From the NCBI GenBank assembly GCA_016866475.1, contig VGMF01000001.1, forward strand, positions 248,001 through 312,000: DNA of 64,000 nucleotides, in the 5' to 3' direction. The notes beneath the pieces were generated by a model. That model made no database searches and was not told where the DNA came from. It was given only the letters and a program-made list of their open reading frames with translations. Shown here in pieces: positions 44,001-52,153 of the stretch (its first letter is position 1; each line of letters starts with the position of its first letter). Made by a program: the position numbers and the translations under genes. The stretch is from Chlamydiota bacterium. Its GTDB lineage: Bacteria; Chlamydiota; Chlamydiia; Chlamydiales; RGXB01.

Positions 44001-46735
44001 TAAAAAACATCGATATCCGTATCGAAAGAAATGAGATCACCGCATTCACAGGTCCCTCCGGTTCCGGTAAATCCTCGCTTGCAATACAGACCATTTTTGC
44101 CGAAGGACAAAGACGCTACTACGAAACGCTAAATGCGTATGCCCGCCAATTCATCGATCAGATGCCGAAACCTAAGGTGGAATCTATCCACGGTCTGTCC
44201 GCTTCAATTGTGATCGAGCAAAAAAGGCATGCCGGAAATCCCCGATCTACAGTCGGTACAATCACCGAAATACTGGATTATCTCCGCATTTTATTTGCTA
44301 AAGAGGGAATCGCGGTTTGTCCTGAAACAAAGGAACCCCTTGTCCACGTCACAAAAGAGTATGTGGCTCAAGATATTCTAGACAAATATCCGGATGAAAA
44401 GTGCATAGTCCTTGCCCCATTAACGCTAAAAAAAGAAGAGACCTACAAGGATCTTTTGAGTGCTTACCTTAAAGAGGGTTTTTTACGCGTACGCATACAA
44501 GGTGTCATTTACGAGCTCCACGATGAACTTCCCTCGACCGGCGGACTAAAAGAATCTGTTGAGCTGGTGATCGACCGGATCCAAATCCAGGCACAAGGAA
44601 AAAAAAGACTTTTGGACGCAATTGAAACTGCAACCCAAATTAACCCCGTTTCGATTTTGTTTTTGATTGGAGATACCTCCTTAAACAAAAAAGGGGCTTC
44701 AATAAAGCCCGCCAAGTATTTTCTAGCCTTTTCGGCCCCTTCAACAGGAAAAACGTACCCAAAAATAGAACCGAAAACATTTTCTTTCAATGCGGATGAA
44801 GGGATGTGTACGACGTGTGAAGGGATCGGATCTCTGAGTACAGTCGACCTTAGAGAGGTTCCCAAACTTTTCAAGTTGCCGCTGAAAGATATCTTAGACC
44901 ACCTTTTAAACTACGAGTACTCCCCTATCCGCACCCTTTTGAAGCTTTTTACCGATGCCGGCTTAGATCCCAAGGAGCGGCTGGATAAAATGTCCCAGGA
45001 GCATTTGTCTTTTGTCCTTGAGGGTAATAAAGAAAAGAACAGCGTCTATAGATGGATCGGACTCCACCCCTTTTTTGAAAGGCTTTTTCGTTTTGGCAAA
45101 GCACCGCAGAAGGAGGCCTTAGCACCGCTATGCCAAAATAAAGCTTGCCCGAGTTGCAAGGGTTCCCGCCTGAATGCCCTGGCATCAAATGTCCACATTC
45201 AAAATACCACTCTGCCCCAATTGCTGCATAAGCCTATAGATGAGGCTTATACTTTTCTTAACCAGCTTAAAGTTCCCTTGGCACTCGAGGAGGTTTTGGA
45301 CTCTATTTTGAGTAAGTTAAAGCTTTTGATACAAATAGGTGTCGAGTATTTATCCCTGGACAGGACCTCCCTTACACTTTCGGGGGGTGAGATCCAACGA
45401 ATTCATTTGGCACGACAGCTCGGTGTAAATCTTAGCAACTGCCTTTACGTTCTAGACGAACCTAGTATCGGTCTGCACCCTCATGACCATCAAAAACTCC
45501 TGGATGCTTTGATTCAATTAAAAAAGGAGGGGAATACTCTGCTACTGGTAGAGCATGACCCGATGACGCTCCGGATAGCGAAGACAATCTTTGAATTTGG
45601 TCCTGAAGGGGGTGAAAAAGGGGGGCAAATTCTTGCAAAAGGGTCTCTTGAAAGCCTTGAAAAAGACCCCAAAAGTATCACCGGGTCCGTTCTTAGAAAA
45701 GAACTTTTTTACAACCGCAAGAAAAAAGAGAGCGACGCCTCGACAGAGTGGATTGAAATCAAAAATGCCTCCAAACACACACTGCATGCTGTACATTTAG
45801 AAATCCCGAAAAATAGGATCACAGCCCTCACTGGCGTATCGGGTTCCGGGAAATCGACGCTCATGCATGAAATTCTTGCCCCTATTTTGAAAAAGAGTAC
45901 TGTTTCTAGAAAACGTTTCGATTCTTTTTCACTTGAGGGTTGTACGATAAGCTCTATAAAAGAGTTTAAGCATCTCATTTTCGTAGATCAGAATCCAATC
46001 GGAACCACCTCACGTGCAGACATCTGTTCTTATACCGATCTGTTAGGGAATTTCCGCACTTTTTATGCAGAGCTAAAAGAATCGCAAGCTTACGGTCTGA
46101 TGCCCCGCCATTTCAGCCCAAACCATATTCAAGGGATGTGTACGGAATGCTTCGGTCTCGGCCATATTGAGGTAAAACTGCAGCTATTGCCCCCAGCAAG
46201 AAAAATATGCCCTTTATGCCAAGGTAAACGGCTCTCGTTGATTGCTCTAAAAATCAAATACCAGGGCTTAAGTCTCGGGGATCTTTTCCAGATGCGTGCT
46301 GTAGATCTTTTAGAGATGTTCTCATTCCACCCCAAAGTTGCCCCGATCTTGCAGCTTTTGATAGATGTTGGGATGGGAAATTTACAGATAGGGCAAGAGG
46401 TGCAAACTTTGTCACATGGGGAGTCTCAAAGATTGAGATTCGTGAGAGAGCTTGTCACCCCTACAAAAGGGCCCGCCCTTATTTTTCTCGATGAACCGAC
46501 AACAGGTTTGCACGATGCAGACATCCTTAAACTTCTCCCTATTTTCGATAGACTCATCGATAGGGGAGACACCCTTTTGATCATCGAACACAATCTCACA
46601 GTTCTTAAACAGGTAGATTATCTGATTGAAATGGGGCCAAAAGCCGGAAAAGGGGGGGGGAAGATTGTCGCCTACGGCCCGTACGAGAAGTTTGTTGAGC
46701 AACAAAAAGGTGTTACCGCCCCATACCTTTTGTAA
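41099..46735 (+). CDS. uvrA: Double-length UvrA, four ATPase modules in one chain
   Basis: 1878 residues, twice the usual ~940, as in Chlamydiae. It is a head-to-tail fusion of two UvrA proteins. Walker A motifs lie at ~33 (GVSGSGKSS), ~639 (GVSGSGKSS), ~984 (GPSGSGKSS) and ~1580 (GVSGSGKST). ABC signatures are LSGGEAQR twice, LSGGEIQR and, in the last, LSHGESQR with His for Gly. Each half keeps paired CxxC zinc modules (CPTC/CSLC; CLSC/CPHC; CTTC/CPSC; CTEC/CPLC). It is the damage-recognition ATPase of nucleotide excision repair, with UvrB and UvrC elsewhere. Confidence 0.96.
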   Translation: MPHDEIVLKNVRVHNLKGVNLSLKTNQLIVFAGVSGSGKSSLAFDTIYMEGQRRYLESLTTFAKRHIGGLKKPEADSIEGLTPCIAIEQKTIGRNPRSTVGTMTGVYDFLRVLFARAGIPRCPDTLEPLSKLSKESIHRQLLKDFLGEAIYVLAPVLENKRAEAKELIQNFYKKGYTQARLNGKLIELDSETEIDLTQNIHLQIVIDRIKVESKGEKRLMEAIENALRVGQKKFSILKRDTSQETFFSTESYAFSTKKSYPSLEPFHFSFNHPEGMCPTCEGLGTEKTFQLENLVVQDKSIPEGALDAITPFDTQIWGNIYTNLARIYKFNLHTPFQELSDKAKKILLDGTEDKYLTMVFVHPKTREKTTQYIPWKGIKHELKKRYNEAKSELYKDKFKEFIIDIPCSLCGGTRIDRFAKVTLFHGKMIHELTRLSLKELREFFSHLSIDPTDVVIAEELIREIQRRLYFLIDVGVGYLSLERTSSTLSGGEAQRVRLASQLGQGLVGTTYILDEPSIGLHPSDNLKLLKTLRDLTRQGNTVIVVEHDEETIRHADTIVDVGPLGGEAGGEIVGLGKVEDLIGSKKSITGMYLSRKKQIPIPAKRRQPTGFLQIKGAEHHNLKSIDVSFPLGVFCAVTGVSGSGKSSLVNDILFPVASNRLMQSKLVHGAYKSVEGLEQLDKVIMIDQQPIGKTPRSNPATYIKVFDAIRDLFASLPESLALGFKAGRFSFNVKEGSCLSCKGMGLIRIDMDFLEDSWIECPHCGGERFDPRTLSVKFKGFNIYEVLELSVDEAEKLFEAIPSIAKKLSMLQEVGLGYMKIGQSSTTLSGGEAQRIKLAKELSRPSTSKTLYLLDEPSTGLHFEDIQKMVKILDKLVEKQNTVLVIEHNLDLIKIADWIIDLGPKGGQEGGYLMAEGTPEMIAQSSSPTGQFVKDALNDTLKFTTHQVASDEKPITHIEVKNATQNHLKNIDIRIERNEITAFTGPSGSGKSSLAIQTIFAEGQRRYYETLNAYARQFIDQMPKPKVESIHGLSASIVIEQKRHAGNPRSTVGTITEILDYLRILFAKEGIAVCPETKEPLVHVTKEYVAQDILDKYPDEKCIVLAPLTLKKEETYKDLLSAYLKEGFLRVRIQGVIYELHDELPSTGGLKESVELVIDRIQIQAQGKKRLLDAIETATQINPVSILFLIGDTSLNKKGASIKPAKYFLAFSAPSTGKTYPKIEPKTFSFNADEGMCTTCEGIGSLSTVDLREVPKLFKLPLKDILDHLLNYEYSPIRTLLKLFTDAGLDPKERLDKMSQEHLSFVLEGNKEKNSVYRWIGLHPFFERLFRFGKAPQKEALAPLCQNKACPSCKGSRLNALASNVHIQNTTLPQLLHKPIDEAYTFLNQLKVPLALEEVLDSILSKLKLLIQIGVEYLSLDRTSLTLSGGEIQRIHLARQLGVNLSNCLYVLDEPSIGLHPHDHQKLLDALIQLKKEGNTLLLVEHDPMTLRIAKTIFEFGPEGGEKGGQILAKGSLESLEKDPKSITGSVLRKELFYNRKKKESDASTEWIEIKNASKHTLHAVHLEIPKNRITALTGVSGSGKSTLMHEILAPILKKSTVSRKRFDSFSLEGCTISSIKEFKHLIFVDQNPIGTTSRADICSYTDLLGNFRTFYAELKESQAYGLMPRHFSPNHIQGMCTECFGLGHIEVKLQLLPPARKICPLCQGKRLSLIALKIKYQGLSLGDLFQMRAVDLLEMFSFHPKVAPILQLLIDVGMGNLQIGQEVQTLSHGESQRLRFVRELVTPTKGPALIFLDEPTTGLHDADILKLLPIFDRLIDRGDTLLIIEHNLTVLKQVDYLIEMGPKAGKGGGKIVAYGPYEKFVEQQKGVTAPYLL

Positions 46736-46803
46736 AGAAAAAGAGGGGCATAATACCCCACCACCGCCGGGTTCTATTTTGTGAGCGATTGGTTCTAAGG
46801 TCT

Positions 46804-46833
46804 AAGGGCTAATGAGATAGATCAGCCCTTTTG
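46804..46833 (+). terminator. Terminator downstream of uvrA
   Basis: AAGGGCT (46804-46810), 13-nt loop, AGCCCTT (46824-46830) followed by TTTG. It lies ~70 bp after the uvrA stop and ~95 bp before the SRP RNA. A second hairpin, CCCTTTT-CCT-AAAAGGG at 46890-46906, lies closer to the RNA. Confidence 0.7.
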
Positions 46834-46928
46834 TAGGCGAGACCGGAATAAGGATTCCAAAACGGTTAAATATTTTTTTAATTTTTCAGCCCTTTTCCTA
46901 AAAGGGGGTCTTCTGTTAAAGTATTTAT

Positions 46929-47015
46929 GAGGATTGGCTGAGCGATGCGGCTCGAACTGAGTCAGGGCGGGAACGCAGCAGCTATAAGAGTACCGTTCGC
47001 GGCAGCCAATACCTC
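46929..47015 (+). ncRNA. ffs: Signal recognition particle RNA (4.5S type)
   Basis: The conserved SRP core is present: GAGTCAGGGCGGGAACGCAGCAGC matches the bacterial GTCAGG...GGAA...AGCAGC apical loop. The ends pair (GAGGATTGGCTG with CAGCCAATACCTC), giving an ~87-nt hairpin RNA, followed by TTTTC as terminator. A -10-like TAAAGT at 46917-46922 sits 6 nt before the 5' end. It binds Ffh to target membrane proteins. Its terminator abuts the 3' end of the beta-barrel gene on the other strand. Confidence 0.9.
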
Positions 47016-47020
47016 TTTTC

Positions 47021-47980
47021 TCAAAAAAGATCCAACTCAATACTCACATTCGCCCCGTAAAACAAAAAGTGATTTTTTCTGTAGATCCCTTTTTTCGTAA
47101 ACGCTAGACCAGGCTGCGTCAAAGCCGATCCCAAATAATTTAAACTTTCTATGCCAAAAGCCCCTTTGATCCGAAGCCTATTGAACAGATTGAACCCCAA
47201 ATAAATATCCCCTTGCAGGAGCATACTTGGCCAGGACTTTGTGGCATCGTATACATAATTGGAAGACGAGCTCAAAGGGATGCTTTGACTTACGGTAGAG
47301 CGTTGCCTATAAACATCTGCGTAGACCCCGAAAGACCCCCTTAACCCCCAAATGAACGGGGCAGGAGTCCCTATGATCTCCGCGTATCCCCGAGCTCCGA
47401 TAAAATGGTTCGTGGCTTCAATTGTGTATTGTTTTAAATATGTAGCGGAACTGAGTGTTTGGTCCAATTCATCCATCAAATAAATGTAGGAGGGGCCTAC
47501 CAAGGCCCGTAACCCAAAAAACTTGTCATAAAGGGGCGCCATATTCCATAAAAAAAGGAGGTCCCCCGACTCATATTTCATCCGATAATCTTCAATCACT
47601 TGAGAGGCGCCCGTAAAGCTTATCGGGGATATGGGCGAGATCTGAAGGCTGTATGTTAAAGAGGTCCCGGTTGTAGAAATTGCATAGACCTTCTTCCATT
47701 CTAGCAAACCTAAATAACGTGCCTCTAATCCAAACTTTTCGGTTGGCAAAATGGCGGCACGGGCAAAAAGGCCGGGGACCCACTGGTTGACCCTAGCGAC
47801 TTTTTGAGCCGAGATCACAGGGGATGTGGTTGTTAGAGTCGTTTCGTAAGCAAGAGTCGTTGTAGGAAGGTGCTGTCTGGCCCAAGGGGTAGCACCTACC
47901 TCCAATTCCAGATGTTTTACATCTGAAAATAGGACTTGATGCATGGAAAACAAAACGGGTAGCAAATAAAAAAACTTCAT
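47021..47980 (-). CDS. Putative outer-membrane beta-barrel protein
   Basis: 319 residues. Signal peptide MKFFYLLPVLFSMHQVLFSD, then alternating aromatic/polar strands typical of a barrel (FGLEARYLGLLEW; DLLFLWNMAPLYDKFFGLRALVGPSYIYLMDEL) and a C-terminal strand ending in Phe (YGANVSIELDLF), as needed for BAM recognition. I do not recognise a named family; it is distantly like planctomycete/chlamydial porin-type proteins. The stop codon abuts the SRP RNA terminator from the opposite strand. Confidence 0.72.
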   Translation of the reverse strand: MKFFYLLPVLFSMHQVLFSDVKHLELEVGATPWARQHLPTTTLAYETTLTTTSPVISAQKVARVNQWVPGLFARAAILPTEKFGLEARYLGLLEWKKVYAISTTGTSLTYSLQISPISPISFTGASQVIEDYRMKYESGDLLFLWNMAPLYDKFFGLRALVGPSYIYLMDELDQTLSSATYLKQYTIEATNHFIGARGYAEIIGTPAPFIWGLRGSFGVYADVYRQRSTVSQSIPLSSSSNYVYDATKSWPSMLLQGDIYLGFNLFNRLRIKGAFGIESLNYLGSALTQPGLAFTKKGIYRKNHFLFYGANVSIELDLF

Positions 47981-48239
47981 ATAAAAATCCCTCTTAAAGC
48001 ATCCTCAATCATACTAGGCCTCTTTCTAACGAGGTCTATTAAAAGACAAAAAGTCTTTTTTTAAACAGTGTATCCCATTTTTCAAAAAAAAACCTAAAAG
48101 GATATTTTTGATTGAGATACACCCCCTTTATTCAAGCCAATTTTTTTCTGGATGGGAAAGGCAACAATTTAATATTTTCTTAAAAAGTTGTTGATTTAGA
48201 ATGCATCTATCCTTTTAAAATTATCAAAAAAAGGTTTTC

Positions 48240-51047
48240 ATGCTTCATGGTATCAGAGGCTTTCTAGGTAGGGCCACAGGTCATATGCTGGGTAGTCTCA
48301 ATCGTCATCTTATGCATCGTGTAGCCGGCCCCTCACCCGTTGGTCTTGAGGATTTACTTAAGATTTGTGAAAGCTGCCAAAATCCTCAAAGGCTTGCGGA
48401 TCTTAGAGGGCGTATAGCGCAACTTGTAACAGAACCGGAAAACCATGCCATAAGACAAAAACTTGAAAGTTGGATCCAAAAAATTGAGGCAGCGACAGAT
48501 GAAGATGTTTTAGCAACCGTCAGGGAAATTCAACTTGACATTCAGGACACTATTGTTGTCCAAAAACCGATCTTTGGACATATCTCGGCCCAGATAGGGC
48601 AAACGCTGCATCAGGCATTCAAAACAGCGCCCGATTGTGTGGTCAAGGCTCATCTCCAGCTCGGTCGTAAAAACCTCAACCTCCCCTATGAAAAAGAGCA
48701 CCTTCTGCTCCATTTAAAGTCCTGCAGGGAAAAAGATTTTTGGGATCATCAGCAACATGAGGCTATTTGCGAGGCTGTGTTCTGTCTGGAATCAGAGGGA
48801 GGGAACTGTGACTGGAGGAACCTTCAGGAGATCTTAGCAAGTAAAGAGAGTGAGCTTCATGGGGCAGTTTTAATAAGTTCCGACCAAATACGATCGAAAA
48901 CACAACTTTTTCTAAATGAGTGTCTCAACACTATCGGGTACGGTCTATTTAGAAACGCCGATCCGGTGCGAATTAAAATTGAACTCTGTATGGATATCAT
49001 CAGGAGGGCAACCCTTGCCGAAAACCCCCACCTCAATCATCAAGATCTTTTTAATCATCTCGCAAACTTGATGCTCACGTCACGTGCTATTTTTATGGAC
49101 GACAGGCAATTTCAAGCGAACGTCGATGCTTTGGAGCTTTTATGTGATCAAAAAGAATCGAACCTCCAAGAGCCCGTAATTTTTCTTCAAAAGACTTACA
49201 GGTGTCTCCAAAATTTTCTCCCTTTTTTTGAATCTGCCGGAATCGCGGTAAAAATTTATGAAACAGTGTTCTCCACCTTTTTTAGCCAAAAAAATGAACA
49301 GATTATCTCCACAACCCATTTACCCTACAACAGATCCCATGCAAATCTGATTGAGTTACCAAATTCCCCCTATGAAAGCCCAAGAGGAGATCCAAAAACC
49401 CGTCTTTTGCTCCCCACCGGGGAAAGTTGCCAAATGCATCCAAAGGAGGAGCTCAATTGTGATCTGTTGATCGAAGCCCTTAAGCCTTGGTCCGAAAGAT
49501 TGAAAACAGATCTCTTTTGCAGCCTGACAGGGAGCACAAGTACCTCTCTTAGCCTATTTTCTGAACGTAGGAAACCTTTTTCGGAAATAAAGGGGAAGGT
49601 TTTTCAGAATTTCGTTAAGGGGGATTTGCACCTTTTAGTGCCACTCAAGGAGGTGCTGGCAGAAAGATTTGAGCCCTTTTTTGATTCCATCTGCAATTTG
49701 TTATTTACCAAATGGATCCCCAGAATCTACACCAATCTGCAAACGTTCCTCGATACATCGTCGGAGACATCGGTAGCTCCCTTAAAAAAATTGAATGTTA
49801 CTATTAGGCAGCTCTCAATTGATATTCAGCAGTACAGTACCCTTTTGACGGTTACCCCTAGGGACGAGTATTTAAAACGTAAGCGTTTAGAGGTGCGGAG
49901 CTCATGGAAAAACACACTGAAGGTTCATTGGCGCGTCAGCGGGCTTTTAACCCGGGAAATTATCCATGATTTTAGCTATCTCAAACTTTTCCGTTTGATT
50001 GTTCGAGACAAAAGGAACACCCTTAAAAGGCTTTATTCTACAAACGGGTCCAGAGAACTCCTTTACGTTGCGGATGTAGTAACAAAAAAATGCCTAGAGC
50101 TTGTCTTACGAATTTTTTTTATGGTGTTGCCTTACCAGCGAGTGATGGAGACTCTGACGGATAAATTTTTGTCATCAAAAAATCTTATAAAAATATACAG
50201 GTCCTGTTTAGAGTCTCTTTTGGATGATTATAGAAAAGGGACAAAAAGCCGTTTCAACCATCTTTTAGGTTCGAATGTCGATCCCAGCACCTCTAAGGAA
50301 CTGGTGAAATCTATTCTGGAGATCTTCCCGAGAAATAGTGGAATGGATTCGGAGGGTCTAAAAAGCAATCCCTTTATGCAGATCCCCTCTCTTTTGAGGG
50401 CTCTCATTTATGAAAAAGGAGGTCAAGGGGTTGCTGTGTTGTGGGGGAACGTTGTAACACCGGAATTTTTCTCGGATTTACAGAAAAGTCTCATCCAAAT
50501 CTTAAAAACCGTCCCTACAGAAAATTCATTTGGAAGTTTGGATTTACAAAAACCGATTGATTTGTCTCTAGTTGACCTGGAACATGCCATCTGCGTATAC
50601 CTGGTCAGGGATCTTACCTCAATGGAGGTCCCCGACAAGTGGGACGCAGGGCTTGAATATATCAAAAAACAAATTTTATCTCTTCCCGTGCAGACAGAAC
50701 TCTCCGAATTTGTCCCCTTTTTTGAAAAACTTAAAAGAGAGGTTACCAATTTGATCCAGCAGCAGAACTCACCTCTATCCGGATGGAATTTAAAAACAAT
50801 CACTCAGTATCTCAATGAAATCCACGAGCTGGTCGAGAGCCAACAAGATCCGTCTGAAAAAGTAGAACAATTTAAAATAGAAATCGCACAGCTAAAACAG
50901 GATCGTCCGCCGGCAAAAGGGAAGATGAAATTTATGGAACAGATTCTTATCGATGCATTCCAATTAGGTTTTATCCACCTAAGAGAATGGATGCTTGATA
51001 AGGAGTTATTTAAAAGAGTTTTAGCAGACCAGCTTTTACCGATTTAA
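48240..51047 (+). CDS. Large hypothetical helical protein
   Basis: 935 residues, unrecognised. AAGG lies 5 nt before the ATG. The N-terminus is Gly/Arg-rich with a short hydrophobic stretch (MLHGIRGFLGRATGHMLGSL) but no clear signal peptide. The rest is predicted mostly alpha-helical and soluble, with a basic middle (~540-640, KRKRLEVRSSWKNTLKVHWR) and a coiled-coil-like end (~850-900). No enzyme motif or repeat is visible. 259 bp of AT-rich, gene-free sequence precede it. It may be a chlamydia-specific, possibly secreted protein; evidence is weak. Confidence 0.7.
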   Translation: MLHGIRGFLGRATGHMLGSLNRHLMHRVAGPSPVGLEDLLKICESCQNPQRLADLRGRIAQLVTEPENHAIRQKLESWIQKIEAATDEDVLATVREIQLDIQDTIVVQKPIFGHISAQIGQTLHQAFKTAPDCVVKAHLQLGRKNLNLPYEKEHLLLHLKSCREKDFWDHQQHEAICEAVFCLESEGGNCDWRNLQEILASKESELHGAVLISSDQIRSKTQLFLNECLNTIGYGLFRNADPVRIKIELCMDIIRRATLAENPHLNHQDLFNHLANLMLTSRAIFMDDRQFQANVDALELLCDQKESNLQEPVIFLQKTYRCLQNFLPFFESAGIAVKIYETVFSTFFSQKNEQIISTTHLPYNRSHANLIELPNSPYESPRGDPKTRLLLPTGESCQMHPKEELNCDLLIEALKPWSERLKTDLFCSLTGSTSTSLSLFSERRKPFSEIKGKVFQNFVKGDLHLLVPLKEVLAERFEPFFDSICNLLFTKWIPRIYTNLQTFLDTSSETSVAPLKKLNVTIRQLSIDIQQYSTLLTVTPRDEYLKRKRLEVRSSWKNTLKVHWRVSGLLTREIIHDFSYLKLFRLIVRDKRNTLKRLYSTNGSRELLYVADVVTKKCLELVLRIFFMVLPYQRVMETLTDKFLSSKNLIKIYRSCLESLLDDYRKGTKSRFNHLLGSNVDPSTSKELVKSILEIFPRNSGMDSEGLKSNPFMQIPSLLRALIYEKGGQGVAVLWGNVVTPEFFSDLQKSLIQILKTVPTENSFGSLDLQKPIDLSLVDLEHAICVYLVRDLTSMEVPDKWDAGLEYIKKQILSLPVQTELSEFVPFFEKLKREVTNLIQQQNSPLSGWNLKTITQYLNEIHELVESQQDPSEKVEQFKIEIAQLKQDRPPAKGKMKFMEQILIDAFQLGFIHLREWMLDKELFKRVLADQLLPI

Positions 51048-51055
51048 AAGGGGAT

Positions 51056-51090
51056 ACATCTGCCTCAATCACATCAAAGCAGATGTACAT
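51056..51090. terminator. Hairpin between convergent genes
   Basis: ACATCTGC (51056-51063) and GCAGATGT (51079-51086) form an 8-bp stem with a 15-nt loop, followed on the plus strand by ACATCTTTTAT. It may terminate the 935-residue gene and/or the mini-lipoprotein gene. Confidence 0.5.
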
Positions 51091-51106
51091 CTTTTATGAC
51101 AGGAAA

Positions 51107-51253
51107 CTATCTGTTCCCTTTTTTCGCGCACTTATCGCATTTGTCACAATTTTTATTTTGTGAGTTATTCTTTTTATTCATCTGACCATTACCGCAAGAA
51201 ACAAGACCTGCCGATACTAAAGCAAATGTCGCTAAACTTAAAAACTTCTTCAT
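51107..51253 (-). CDS. Mini-lipoprotein with CxxCxxC tail
   Basis: 48 residues from the ATG at 51253, with AGAGG 6 nt before it. The N-terminal signal (MKKFLSLATFALVSAG) ends in a lipobox LVSC with C20 as the lipidated residue. The mature part is only 28 residues: an Asn/Lys-rich linker and CDKCDKC (C36, C39, C42), then KKGNR. The close spacing of three cysteines suggests metal binding or disulfide cross-linking, as in chlamydial Cys-rich envelope proteins. Function unknown. Confidence 0.75.
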   Translation of the reverse strand: MKKFLSLATFALVSAGLVSCGNGQMNKKNNSQNKNCDKCDKCAKKGNR

Positions 51254-51367
51254 ATATACCTCTCTATATTTTTTATTTAAAAAATTTTAGCATATTTAGA
51301 CAAGAAGAAATTTAAAATTTTTTTAGTGACTATCCCTTAGAGTGTTAAAAAGGATAAGATTTACGCC

Positions 51368-52153
51368 CTAATTTTTCCCGATAAAGCGGTCAAACTCGTC
51401 GGGTGTTTTGGAGAAAATTGTGATTTTTTTGTTTAGGAAAGGATGGTGGAACTCTAACATGTTCGCATGCAAATACATACGTTCATATTTTTTAGTTTTT
51501 TCGCCATAAAGAAGATCCCCAACTATCGGGTGGCTCACAGCTTTGAGGTGGACACGTATTTGATGGGTCCGACCGGTTGTAGGGGTGCAGGCGACCATAG
51601 TAAAAAGGGGGGTCTCGATCATTGGTTTGATATGAGTTATGGCCTTGCGTCCCGTCAAAAGAACCCCAAAGTGCTCAAATCCCTCGATACGACCCACTCT
51701 GCCTATCGGAAGATCGATGGTGACTCGGTTTTTAAAATGGCCCTCGACGATTGCCAAGTAGCCTTTACGGATTTTTCTCTCTTTAAAGAGCTCCTCGAAG
51801 GCCCTTTGTGCCTCTTCTGTTTTTGCCCTTATGAGCAAACCGGAAGTCTCTTTATCTAATCGGTGTACCAACCCCTTGAACCGTTTGGGGTCACTCTCCA
51901 CCCCTACCGGTTTGTCTATAACCTCGATATAAGGGTCGTCGTACATCACGGTGAACCGGATCCTAGATTTTTTCTGTTCCGTTAGAGGTGCAAGTCGTAG
52001 CTCGACCTTGTCTTGGCGGCGACAAGGTGTCGTTGCAACCCTATGCATTTTTCCGTTCAAGAATGCGTATCCTAAATCAATAAAAGAACGTATCTTTGTT
52101 TTTGTGTATGCCCCGTCCGCAGATGCAAATAGTCGGTCTACAAATTTTTCCAC
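51368..52153 (-). CDS. RluA-family pseudouridine synthase
   Basis: 261 residues. An N-terminal S4 RNA-binding domain (~1-55) precedes the catalytic domain with HRLDKETSGLLIRAK (catalytic Asp), GYLAIVEGH, and TPTTGRTHQIRVHLKAVSHPIVGD. It isomerises uridine in rRNA or tRNA; the exact position cannot be told from sequence. The start overlaps the end of the leucyl aminopeptidase gene by 16 bp, so both are transcribed together. Confidence 0.92.
   Translation of the reverse strand: MEKFVDRLFASADGAYTKTKIRSFIDLGYAFLNGKMHRVATTPCRRQDKVELRLAPLTEQKKSRIRFTVMYDDPYIEVIDKPVGVESDPKRFKGLVHRLDKETSGLLIRAKTEEAQRAFEELFKERKIRKGYLAIVEGHFKNRVTIDLPIGRVGRIEGFEHFGVLLTGRKAITHIKPMIETPLFTMVACTPTTGRTHQIRVHLKAVSHPIVGDLLYGEKTKKYERMYLHANMLEFHHPFLNKKITIFSKTPDEFDRFIGKN

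Noticed and set aside
46735-46928. tRNA gene in the gap after uvrA
   Set aside because: No cloverleaf or T-loop (GGTTCGA) could be built; the gap holds hairpins and the leader of the SRP RNA.
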